5,712 nt of DNA. It comes from Bacteroidales bacterium UBA4243. GTDB taxonomy: Bacteria; Bacteroidota; Bacteroidia; Bacteroidales; F082. This document shows, piece after piece, positions 1-5,227 of the stretch. The position numbers and the translations under genes were made by a program. Every line of letters begins with the position of its first letter. The stretch's first letter is position 1. The stretch spans positions 1-5,712 of the forward strand of contig DGXB01000079.1 in assembly GCA_002396205.1 (NCBI GenBank). Direction: 5' to 3'. The notes under the pieces are model-generated. The model worked only from the letters and a program-made list of their open reading frames with translations. It searched no databases and was not told the DNA's origin.

Positions 1-543
1 ATCGGCGGTCCTCACGGCGACACGGGTCTGACGGGCCGCAAAATCATCGTCGACACCTACGGTGGTCGCGGTGCCCACGGCGGCGGTGCCTTCTCGGGCA
101 AGGACAGCTCGAAGGTGGACCGCTCGGCAGCCTATGCCGCCCGCCACATCGCCAAGAACCTCGTGGCCGCCGGCATCTGCGACCAAGCCTTGGTTCAGAT
201 CGCCTACGCCATCGGCGTGGCCAAGCCTGTGGGCTTCTACGTCAACACCGACGGCACGTCGCACGTCGAGATGAGCGATGCCGAGATTGCCCTCAAGGTG
301 AAGGACATGGTCGACTTGCGTCCCTACTTCATCGTGAAGCGCTTCGGCCTTACCAACCCCATCTTCGAGGAGACGGCTTCCTACGGTCACTTCGGTCGCA
401 AGCCTTTCACTCGCCCCGTGGAAGTGCATTACAAGGACGAGCACACCTACGAGAAAGACGGCAAGACCTACAAGGATGTCGAGTTTTTCGGTTGGGAGAA
501 GCTCGACTTGGTGGACGAACTGAAAGCGGCCTTCGGTCTCTAA
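1..543 (+). CDS. metK: S-adenosylmethionine synthase, C-terminal part (5' truncated by window)
   Basis: This enzyme makes S-adenosylmethionine from methionine and ATP in the cytoplasm, releasing phosphate and pyrophosphate. The reading frame is open from the first base, so about 180 codons of the C-terminal part are present; full-length members run roughly 390-430 residues. Near the start of the visible part are the block GGPHGDTGLTGRK (local residues 2-14) and the glycine-rich family signature GGGAFSGKD (27-35), which forms part of the nucleotide/phosphate-binding active site. The following segment (SKVDRSAAYAARHIAKN, then the IAYAIGVAKP region) is also typical. The protein ends normally with TAA at 541-543, and a strong hairpin terminator follows. 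The next gene is convergent, so metK is the last gene of its transcript. No frameshift is seen. Identification is near certain. Confidence 0.97.
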   Translation: MGGPHGDTGLTGRKIIVDTYGGRGAHGGGAFSGKDSSKVDRSAAYAARHIAKNLVAAGICDQALVQIAYAIGVAKPVGFYVNTDGTSHVEMSDAEIALKVKDMVDLRPYFIVKRFGLTNPIFEETASYGHFGRKPFTRPVEVHYKDEHTYEKDGKTYKDVEFFGWEKLDLVDELKAAFGL

Positions 544-558
544 ACGCGCTAAACGAAA

Positions 559-606
559 AAAGCCTGCGACTTTTCCCCTCTCACGGGGTAGGAAGTCGCA
601 GGCTTT
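559..606. terminator. Bidirectional rho-independent terminator between convergent genes
   Basis: A 14-bp perfect stem pairs 559-572 (AAAGCCTGCGACTT) with 593-606 (AAGTCGCAGGCTTT). An inner CCCC/GGGG pairing (575-578 with 585-588) can extend it. The left side begins with an A-run (556-561), which gives a T-run after the stem on the minus strand. The right side has a short T-rich end (604-609) for the plus strand. It sits 15 nt after the metK stop and about 30 nt beyond the minus-strand lipoprotein stop, so it can end both converging transcripts. Confidence 0.9.
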
Positions 607-636
607 CTTATTCAAGAAGGTATCTACACATTGAGA

Positions 637-1179
637 CTATTCGTCTCCGTCTTCCCCCTTGAACTGTGACATCATAAACATTGTCATAATCTCATCGGGG
701 GTCAAGCCAAGATATTCGATGGATTTCTTGGCATCATCCACCAGATCGCTGTCGGGATAAGTGTCGATAAGCCTTTGGAAAGCCGCATGTGCCTGGGCCG
801 TGTCGTTGAGTTGGTCATTGTAGACAAACGACCCCATCAGGAACAAGCTCCTCGGCGCCCATTCCGATTGGGGATACTTGGCCAGCAACTTGTCGCACAA
901 CTCAGCGCTCTTTTCGGCATTCTTCAGCTGCACGTTGATTTCCATGGCATGAAAGAGCCAAAGCGGTGCCGATGCGTCGTCGGGGTTCTGCTCCACAAAC
1001 TGGCAGTAGGTTTCAGCCACTTTGGGGGCCACATCCAAATTCATGCTTCGGTCTTCGTTAAGCAAAGTGGCCTCAGCCTTCCTCATGTCGTCTTGCGTCA
1101 GTTTCTGTTCTTTGTTGCCGCAAGCCATCATACCGAAAGCCAGCAGGAAACAGAATGTAAGTTTCAAGGTGTTTTTCAT
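637..1179 (-). CDS. Small TPR-like lipoprotein of unknown function
   Basis: A 180-residue protein with a lipoprotein signal: a Lys near the N-terminus, a hydrophobic stretch (about residues 5-19) and a lipobox ending MMAC, with Cys20 as the lipidated residue. It is expected to be exported and membrane-anchored. The body is helical, with TPR/Sel1-like spacing: repeated Ala/Leu-rich helices followed by YPQSEWAPR (about 102-110) and YPDSDLVDDA (about 141-150). This 'YP-S' pattern at helix ends is common in tetratricopeptide and BamD/YbgF-like proteins. The C-terminus is acidic and Met-rich. The start is the ATG at 1179 because the lipoprotein signal begins exactly there. An in-frame ATG further upstream (1242) would put the signal inside the protein and overlap def. 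The gene begins 11 nt after the def stop, so it is probably translated from the same mRNA; AAAAGAGA upstream is at best a weak ribosome-binding site. Specific function and partner are unknown. Confidence 0.85.
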   Translation of the reverse strand: MKNTLKLTFCFLLAFGMMACGNKEQKLTQDDMRKAEATLLNEDRSMNLDVAPKVAETYCQFVEQNPDDASAPLWLFHAMEINVQLKNAEKSAELCDKLLAKYPQSEWAPRSLFLMGSFVYNDQLNDTAQAHAAFQRLIDTYPDSDLVDDAKKSIEYLGLTPDEIMTMFMMSQFKGEDGDE

Positions 1180-1190
1180 GTATTCTCTTT

Positions 1191-1760
1191 TTATCTGTGT
1201 TTCTTCTTGTGTGGGAAAATCATACGATAGTCGACATCGCAACGACCGTCCATGATGGCACGCAACTTGCCTTGCAGCAAGGTCTTGCGCAAAGGAGCGA
1301 TGCGGTCGACGTGGACATGGCCTTGCAGGTGGTCATACTCATGCTGGATGATGCGCGATCGGATGCCCTCAAATACTTCCTCGTGCTCTTGGAAGTTCTC
1401 GTCGAGGTATTTGATGCGGATCTTGTCGGGGCGCATCACCTCCTCATAGATGTTGGGCAGGCTGAGGCAGCCCTCCTTGAAAGGCACCTCGTCGCCAAAG
1501 GTCTCGATAAGTTCGGCGTTGATGAACACCTGTTTGAAGTCCTTTGCGTCGGGATAGTCGGGATAGAACGGGTTGCCGTCGGTGACGAACAGGCGGATGG
1601 ACTTGTTGACCTGCGGAGCGGCCAAGCCGACGCCCTCAGAATGGGTCAAGGTCTCCCACATGTCGGCAATCAGCTTCTCAAGCTCGGGATAGTCGGGCGT
1701 GATGGGCTGGGCGATGGCCTTCAGCGTGGGGTGACCATATGCTACGATGGGTAATATCAT
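1191..1760 (-). CDS. def: Peptide deformylase
   Basis: A cytoplasmic metalloenzyme that removes the formyl group from the N-terminal methionine of nascent proteins. The 189-residue protein has all three family motifs: GVGLAAPQ (43-50), EGCLSLP (96-102, Cys98 a metal ligand) and HEYDH (140-144, both His as metal ligands and Glu141 as catalytic base). Length and motif order are normal, and the tail is basic (KKKHR). The ATG at 1760 gives the expected N-terminus (MILPIVAYGHPTLK). It follows ruvX by 22 nt and precedes the lipoprotein by 11 nt, all on the minus strand, which suggests one operon. No own promoter is evident in the short gap, and no clear Shine-Dalgarno sequence is seen. Identification is secure. 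Confidence 0.97.
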   Translation of the reverse strand: MILPIVAYGHPTLKAIAQPITPDYPELEKLIADMWETLTHSEGVGLAAPQVNKSIRLFVTDGNPFYPDYPDAKDFKQVFINAELIETFGDEVPFKEGCLSLPNIYEEVMRPDKIRIKYLDENFQEHEEVFEGIRSRIIQHEYDHLQGHVHVDRIAPLRKTLLQGKLRAIMDGRCDVDYRMIFPHKKKHR

Positions 1761-1763
1761 TTC

Positions 1764-1798
1764 ATTTGATAGTTTGTAGTTGTCAGTTGTTCAGTTTT
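1764..1798. repeat. Degenerate 7-nt tandem repeats across the ruvX stop/def leader
   Basis: On the plus strand the heptads AGTTTGT (1771-1777), AGTTGTC (1778-1784) and AGTTGTT (1785-1791) follow one another, with ATTTGAT (1764-1770) as a looser first unit and CAGTTTT (1792-1798) as a trailing one. The ruvX stop codon (1783-1785) and its last codons fall inside the array. It is short enough to be partly chance, but the 7-nt step is clear. Confidence 0.45.
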
Positions 1799-2253
1799 CG
1801 CTTTGCGTCATCACGAGGCACGAAGCGATCCAGAGGTTGGTTTTTTACAGATTCCATATACGATTGCAGGATGATGGTGGCGGCGATGGTGTCGACGAGT
1901 TCCTTGTCCTGGCGCTTGGTTTTCTTCAATCCAGCGTCAATCATGGTTTGGTGCGCCATCACCGAGGTGAAACGTTCGTCGTAGCGCACGATTTTCATGT
2001 CGGGCAGCACCTTTCTCAGGCGGTTGACGATGGGCTCGATGTATTTGGAGCAGTCGGACGGATTGTTTTTCATGTCCTTAGGCTCGCCGATGACGATGGT
2101 CTCGACTTCCTCCTGCTTCAGGTAGTTCAGCACGAAGTCGACGAGTTTGTGCGACTCCACCGTCGTCAGCCCGTTTGCGATGATCTGCAACGGGTCGGTC
2201 ACAGCGATGCCGCTGCGTTTGCGCCCAAGGTCGATAGCCATTATCCTTGCCAT
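1783..2253 (-). CDS. ruvX: RuvX/YqgF-family Holliday junction resolvase-like protein
   Basis: A 156-residue RNase H-fold protein of the RuvX/YqgF family, a putative Holliday junction resolvase; family members have also been linked to rRNA processing. Visible motifs are the first strand with the catalytic aspartate (MAIDLGRKRSGIAVTD, residues 5-20, Asp8), the IGEP block (about 55-58), YDERFTS (91-97) and the late aspartate in VDTIAA (Asp121). The start is the ATG at 2253 (MARIMAID), the usual N-terminus; Met at 2241 is a weaker alternative. A longer in-frame reading to 2466 runs back through the tRNA-His gene and is an artefact. The C-terminus is odd: after the last family helix (about residue 135) comes LDRFVPRDDA (141-150), which appears to be encoded by a dispersed repeat, and the stop lies in a heptad-repeat region. 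A terminator-like hairpin sits just upstream, between it and tRNA-His. Confidence 0.93.
   Translation of the reverse strand: MARIMAIDLGRKRSGIAVTDPLQIIANGLTTVESHKLVDFVLNYLKQEEVETIVIGEPKDMKNNPSDCSKYIEPIVNRLRKVLPDMKIVRYDERFTSVMAHQTMIDAGLKKTKRQDKELVDTIAATIILQSYMESVKNQPLDRFVPRDDAKRKLNN
1804..1835 (-). repeat. Dispersed short palindromic-type repeat forming the 3' end of ruvX
   Basis: The plus-strand text around 1806-1830 contains CGAGGCACGAAGC flanked by CGTCAT and GATCC. It closely resembles a repeat family I recall from many bacterial genomes, with a core like GCGAGGCACGAAGC flanked by inverted ATTGC/GCAAT. Here the flanks read ATCAC (1810-1814) and GCGAT (1825-1829). They keep three Watson-Crick pairs (A-T, T-A, C-G), have one A/C mismatch, and close with C-G. 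On the minus strand it is translated as LDRFVPRDDA within RuvX; the recalled repeat translates in this frame to a similar peptide. Repeat status rests on memory of the family, since only one copy is in the window. Confidence 0.65.
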
Positions 2254-2267
2254 GTCGTTTAAATTGA

Positions 2268-2293
2268 AAAAGAGGCTCGTTTGGGCCTCTTTT
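2268..2293 (-). terminator. Terminator-like hairpin between tRNA-His and ruvX
   Basis: A 9-bp perfect stem pairs AAAAGAGGC (2268-2276) with GCCTCTTTT (2285-2293) around an 8-nt loop. Read on the minus strand it ends ...GCCTCTTTTTC, a short U-tract typical of intrinsic termination. It begins 7 nt after the tRNA-His discriminator base and ends 14 nt before the ruvX ATG. It can release the tRNA transcript, and any ruvX mRNA started further upstream must read through it. The stem could work on the plus strand too, but no plus-strand gene needs it there. Confidence 0.75.
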
Positions 2294-2299
2294 GTTTTG

Positions 2300-2374
2300 G
2301 GTGGGAGATGGGATTCGAACCCACGACCCTCGGAACCACAATCCGGTACTCTAACCAGCTGAGCTACACCCACC
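2300..2374 (-). tRNA. tRNA-His (anticodon GUG)
   Basis: The minus strand folds as a complete cloverleaf: acceptor GTGGGTG/CTCCCAC, D arm GCTC...GAGT with the AGCTGGTTA loop, anticodon stem CCGGA/TCCGA around loop TTGTGGT (anticodon GTG), and T arm GTGGG-TTCGAAT-CCCAT. Histidine identity is supported independently by the extra 5' G (G-1, position 2374) facing C73 (position 2300), the hallmark of tRNA-His. The 3' CCA is not fully encoded. Two non-Watson-Crick positions are visible: U6-U67 in the acceptor stem and C27-A43 at the top of the anticodon stem. It is followed by a terminator-like hairpin and then ruvX. Confidence 0.96.
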
Positions 2375-2412
2375 ATCTGATTTAGTAGCGCCAATCTTTC
2401 GATTTGCGGGTG

Positions 2413-2420
2413 CAAAAATA
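2413..2420 (-). promoter_or_regulatory. Putative -7 promoter box for tRNA-His
   Basis: The minus strand reads TATTTTTG, matching the Bacteroidota -7 consensus TAnnTTTG. Its end is 38 nt before the first tRNA base, giving a short leader of about 30 nt. I found no convincing -33 TTTG-type element at the usual distance, so support is the -7 box and position only. Confidence 0.55.
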
Positions 2421-2504
2421 CTACATTTTTCCGAAACAGCGACATTTTTTCGACAAAATTTTTCATTTTTTCTCTTTCCTGCCCAAAATCAGCCTCGAAT
2501 TCCG

Positions 2505-2512
2505 TATTTTTG
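2505..2512 (+). promoter_or_regulatory. Putative -7 promoter box for the ABC permease gene
   Basis: TATTTTTG matches TAnnTTTG and ends 22 nt before the ATG at 2535, which would give a leader of only about 15 nt carrying the ribosome-binding site. No clear -33 element is seen. Its sequence is identical to the divergent minus-strand box at 2413-2420. Confidence 0.55.
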
Positions 2513-2524
2513 ACGGCTCAAAAA

Positions 2525-2530
2525 GGGAGG
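2525..2530 (+). promoter_or_regulatory. Shine-Dalgarno site of the ABC permease gene
   Basis: GGGAGG lies 4 nt before the ATG at 2535 and fixes the start of the permease. It is the only strong Shine-Dalgarno sequence in the window; the other genes have A-rich leaders without one, as is usual in Bacteroidota. Confidence 0.7.
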
Positions 2531-2534
2531 ACTT

Positions 2535-3704
2535 ATGGACGAAAAGAAGCAACAGAGCCAATCACCCAAAGCGTTGGCATGGAAGCGTTTCCGAAGCAAC
2601 AAGCTCGGAATGCTGTCATGTTTCTATGTCATTATTTGGGCTTTGTTGGCCTTGTTTGCCTACCTCGTCATCCCCGACAAAACACCCAACGCCAACCGCC
2701 AAATCCTCGAAATCAGCACCAAGAAACCCGGCTTCGAGGTCGACATGCTGATGGTGCCGAAGGAGACGCCACCCGAAAAGACATCGTTTTTCCGCTTCCT
2801 TTTCAACGGTCGGCCCGACGACTGCATCTACTTGCCCTTCGACAGCCTGCATATTAATAAGGAGACGACGACGGTGTTTCTGTATCAGTCGGGAGAGGCA
2901 TCAAGTGTAAGGACTGAGATTGTCGACAACACTGAGCTGCTGGCAAGCGGCGTTTCGACAGGCTCAACGCCCGCAGGTTTCAACTCTGCGGAGGAAGCCA
3001 GCCAATACATCCACAGCCATTGCGTCAAGCACCGCAAGTTTTTGCTCGGCACCGACCAATTCGGGCGCGACTTCCTCAGCCGCCTCGTCTTGGGCAGTCG
3101 CATCAGCCTGACGGTGGGCTTCATCGCCGTGCTGCTCAGCCTGATGATCGGCATCGTGGTGGGCAGCTTGGGCGGTTTCTTCCGTGGCAAAGTCGACGAC
3201 GCGGTGGTGTGGTTCATCAACGTGGTGTGGTCCATCCCTACCCTACTCTTGGTCATCGCCATCACCTTCGCCTTGGGCAAGGGCATCGCGCAGGTGTTCA
3301 TCGCCGTTGGCCTGACGATGTGGGTGGAGGTGGCACGCATCGTGCGCGGACAGATTCTCAGCATCCGCGAGACGACTTTCGTGGAAGCAGGAAAAGCATT
3401 AGGTTTCAAGGATTTGCGCATCATCTTCAAACATATCCTGCCCAACATCCTCAATCCCATCATCGTGGTTTCGGCGGCCAACTTCGCCTCGGCCATCCTG
3501 CTTGAGGCGGGCTTGAGTTTCTTGGGCATCGGCGTGCAGCCACCCATGCCGTCGTGGGGCAGCATGATCAAGGAAAACTATGCCTTCATCATTTTGGACG
3601 CGGCCTACTTGGCCATCCTGCCCGGCATCGCCATCATGCTCTTGGTTTTGGCCTTCATGCTCATCGGGAATGCGTTGCGCGAAGCGTTGGACGTGAAAAA
3701 TTAA
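2535..3704 (+). CDS. ABC transporter permease, DppC/OppC type (putative peptide transporter)
   Basis: A 389-residue inner-membrane permease of the binding-protein-dependent transport family, one of the two membrane subunits of a peptide/nickel-type ABC importer. An N-terminal OppC_N-like segment (WKRFRSNKLG, 16-25) leads into the first transmembrane helix (about 26-46). Residues about 47-168 form a predicted periplasmic segment. The core begins at LGTDQFGRDFLSRL (171-184), the block that opens the transport domain in DppC/OppC, and has about five further hydrophobic helices (191-214, 222-245, 251-270, 305-330, 355-380). The EAA loop that docks on the ATPase is EAGKALGFKDLRIIFKHILP (284-303). 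Family members are usually near 300 residues; the excess lies in the periplasmic segment. The start is set by GGGAGG at 2525. The gene ends in tandem stops (TAA TGA). No partner permease, ATPase or binding protein is adjacent, so the substrate is not established. Confidence 0.9.
   Translation: MDEKKQQSQSPKALAWKRFRSNKLGMLSCFYVIIWALLALFAYLVIPDKTPNANRQILEISTKKPGFEVDMLMVPKETPPEKTSFFRFLFNGRPDDCIYLPFDSLHINKETTTVFLYQSGEASSVRTEIVDNTELLASGVSTGSTPAGFNSAEEASQYIHSHCVKHRKFLLGTDQFGRDFLSRLVLGSRISLTVGFIAVLLSLMIGIVVGSLGGFFRGKVDDAVVWFINVVWSIPTLLLVIAITFALGKGIAQVFIAVGLTMWVEVARIVRGQILSIRETTFVEAGKALGFKDLRIIFKHILPNILNPIIVVSAANFASAILLEAGLSFLGIGVQPPMPSWGSMIKENYAFIILDAAYLAILPGIAIMLLVLAFMLIGNALREALDVKN
2949..2971 (+). 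repeat. REP-like repeat word inside the permease gene
   Basis: TTTCGACAGGCTCAACG (2953-2969) is embedded in an inverted repeat, GGCGTT (2949-2954) with AACGCC (2966-2971), 11 nt apart. The core TTCGACAGGCTCA resembles a repetitive extragenic word I recall from many bacterial genomes (TTCGACA[AG]GCTCA). It encodes residues about 139-146 (VSTGSTP) in the non-conserved periplasmic segment. Only one copy is in the window, so repeat status is tentative. Confidence 0.45.
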
Positions 3705-3727
3705 TGATGTAATTCAAAGAAAAGTTG

Positions 3728-3735
3728 TATCTTTG
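3728..3735 (+). promoter_or_regulatory. Putative -7 promoter box for tRNA-Leu (and tig)
   Basis: TATCTTTG is a full match to the Bacteroidota -7 box TAnnTTTG, ending 22 nt before the first tRNA base. A -33 element is not obvious. No promoter-like word is visible in the 28 nt between the tRNA and tig, so this is the best candidate start for both. Confidence 0.65.
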
Positions 3736-3757
3736 CGCCCTCAAAAGCCGACCGTAT

Positions 3758-3839
3758 GCGGGTGTGGCGGAATTGGTAGACGCGCCAGACTTAGGATCTG
3801 GTTACGAGAGTAGTAAGGGTTCGAGTCCCTTCATCCGCA
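3758..3839 (+). tRNA. tRNA-Leu (anticodon UAG)
   Basis: A complete class II cloverleaf: acceptor GCGGGTG/CATCCGC with one G-U pair, D arm beginning GCGG-AATTGGTAGAC, anticodon stem CCAGA/TCTGG around loop CTTAGGA (anticodon TAG, reading CUA-type leucine codons), a long variable arm (about 3801-3814) as expected for tRNA-Leu, T arm AAGGG-TTCGAGT-CCCTT, and discriminator A at 3839. The CCA end is not encoded (A73 is followed by CAAG). The gene starts 53 nt after the permease stop and ends 28 nt before tig, with no terminator hairpin on either side. Confidence 0.97.
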
Positions 3840-3867
3840 CAAGTTATAGATAATCAACAATATAAAA

Positions 3868-5226
3868 ATGAACATCACACAGAGCACGAAAGGAGACAAC
3901 CTGATCTCCATCAAGATTAGCGTCGAGAAATCCGACTACCAAGAGACCGTTGAAAAGACCCTGAAAGATATGCGTCGCCGCGCCAATGTGCCCGGTTTCC
4001 GCCCCGGCATGGTGCCCATGGGCATGATCAAAAAGATGTATGGCGCCAGCGCGAAAATGGAAGCCCTCAACACGGTGGTCTCCGACAGCCTCAACAAGCA
4101 TATCATGGACAACAAACTCGACCTGATCGGCTATCCGCTCAGCGACCTTGACCAGCAACAGCCTGCCGACCTCGACAAGGAAGAGGACATCGACTTCTAC
4201 TTTGAGGCCGCACTGCGTCCCGAAATCAACGTCGACTACACCAACACGATGGTCGACTTCTACCATATCATCCCCACCGACGAGGAAGTGGACAAGGTGG
4301 TCGAAGACCTGCAACAGCGCAACCCCGACACCAGCCATCCTGAGACCGTGGGCGAGAACGACCGCCTCGAACTGAAGGTGCGCGAAGCCGAAGACGGCAA
4401 GGAGCTGGAAGGCGGCTTCCAAAAGGACGGCCTCTTCATCCACATGGACCAAATCAAGGACAAGGAAAGCCGTGAGATGATCGTCGGCAAGGAAGTCGGC
4501 GCCGAGTTCATCATCAACTTCGCCAAGGCCTTCGGCAGCGAAGAAGCCGTGGCCAAAGTGCTTGGCGAGGATGCCCCTGTCGACAGCGACTACAACATCA
4601 TCATCGACGATGCCATCCGCGACGAGAAACCCGAACTCAACGAGGACTTCTTCGAAAAGATCTTCCCGAAGCAAGAAGTAAAAGACCTCGACACCTTCAA
4701 GCAAAAGGTGAAAGCCGAAATGGAAAAACAACACGAAGCCGAAGCCGACCCCATCCTCTTCAACAAGATGGTTGACGAATTGGTGGCCGCCGTCCACTTC
4801 GACCTGCCCGATGCCTTCCTGAAACGCTGGCTCGTCGAAAACAGCCGTGGCGAAATCAAGGCCGACGACATCGAAAAGAACTACGAGAAGGACTATGTGA
4901 AGGGCCTGCGTTGGCAACTCATCGAAGACAGCATCGTGAAAGCCAATCCCGAACTCATCATCACCGACGAGGAACTGAAGAACTATGTGCTTCGCCAGAT
5001 CTTCCCCGGCATCGACTACAACACCCTTGAGGACGACATGAAAGCCAACTTGGACAAGATTGCGGCCAACTACCTGAAGGACGGCAAGCAGAACGAACAG
5101 CTGAAGAACCAATTGGCCGACGTCAAGATGACCCAGTTCCTGAAAGGCAAGATGAACATCAACTACACCGACACCACACCCGAAGACTTCGTAAAGAAGC
5201 TCGAAGAGGAAAGAAAGTCCAAATAA
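3868..5226 (+). CDS. tig: Trigger factor (ribosome-associated chaperone)
   Basis: A 452-residue trigger factor, which binds at the ribosomal exit tunnel beside protein L23 and shields nascent chains. The ribosome-binding N domain is about residues 1-145; its signature loop is GFRPGMVP (43-50), continuing MGMIKKMYG, the Bacteroidota wording of the usual GFRxGKxP. The middle region (about 150-250) aligns in outline with the FKBP-type PPIase domain (ENDRLELKV, ELEGG) but lacks the IPGFE-like active-site stretch, so prolyl isomerase activity is doubtful. The C-terminal helical arm domain (about 250-452) is Lys/Glu-rich. The ATG at 3868 is preceded by an A-rich leader without Shine-Dalgarno. It lies 28 nt after tRNA-Leu and upstream of clpP, the common tig-clpP order. 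The antisense strand is open over most of its length, which reflects codon bias and not a second gene. Confidence 0.96.
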   Translation: MNITQSTKGDNLISIKISVEKSDYQETVEKTLKDMRRRANVPGFRPGMVPMGMIKKMYGASAKMEALNTVVSDSLNKHIMDNKLDLIGYPLSDLDQQQPADLDKEEDIDFYFEAALRPEINVDYTNTMVDFYHIIPTDEEVDKVVEDLQQRNPDTSHPETVGENDRLELKVREAEDGKELEGGFQKDGLFIHMDQIKDKESREMIVGKEVGAEFIINFAKAFGSEEAVAKVLGEDAPVDSDYNIIIDDAIRDEKPELNEDFFEKIFPKQEVKDLDTFKQKVKAEMEKQHEAEADPILFNKMVDELVAAVHFDLPDAFLKRWLVENSRGEIKADDIEKNYEKDYVKGLRWQLIEDSIVKANPELIITDEELKNYVLRQIFPGIDYNTLEDDMKANLDKIAANYLKDGKQNEQLKNQLADVKMTQFLKGKMNINYTDTTPEDFVKKLEEERKSK

Positions 5227-5227
5227 G

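Noticed and set aside
1180..1242. In-frame upstream ATG (1242) for the lipoprotein gene
   Set aside because: It would bury the lipoprotein signal 21 residues inside and overlap the def coding sequence. The ATG at 1179 starts a complete signal peptide.
1197..1754. Plus-strand 185-codon open frame opposite def
   Set aside because: It is a shadow of def with no domain, start signal or conservation cue; def itself has all catalytic motifs.
1757..1765. Two-codon mini-ORF (ATG AAA TGA) overlapping the def start on the minus strand
   Set aside because: ATGAAATGA could allow translational coupling, but a two-codon frame is expected by chance and nothing else supports translation.
2147..2362. Plus-strand 71-codon frame ending in GGRWDSNPRPSEPQSGTLTS
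   Set aside because: This is the standard false peptide read from the opposite strand of a tRNA gene, combined with antisense of ruvX.
2254..2466. N-terminal extension of ruvX to an ATG at 2466
   Set aside because: The extension is a translation of the tRNA-His gene, giving the well-known spurious peptide (VAQLVRVPDCGSEGRGFES). The family N-terminus begins at MARIMAID.
2885..3571. Minus-strand 228-codon frame opposite the permease gene
   Set aside because: The translation is rich in M, T, R, K and P without recognisable features, as expected from the antisense of a hydrophobic membrane protein.
3844..5112. A 422-codon open frame antisense to trigger factor
   Set aside because: Its translation is low-complexity (runs of V, F, L, D, H) and mirrors the GAC/GAA/AAG-rich codons of tig. 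It has no recognisable domain or start context.
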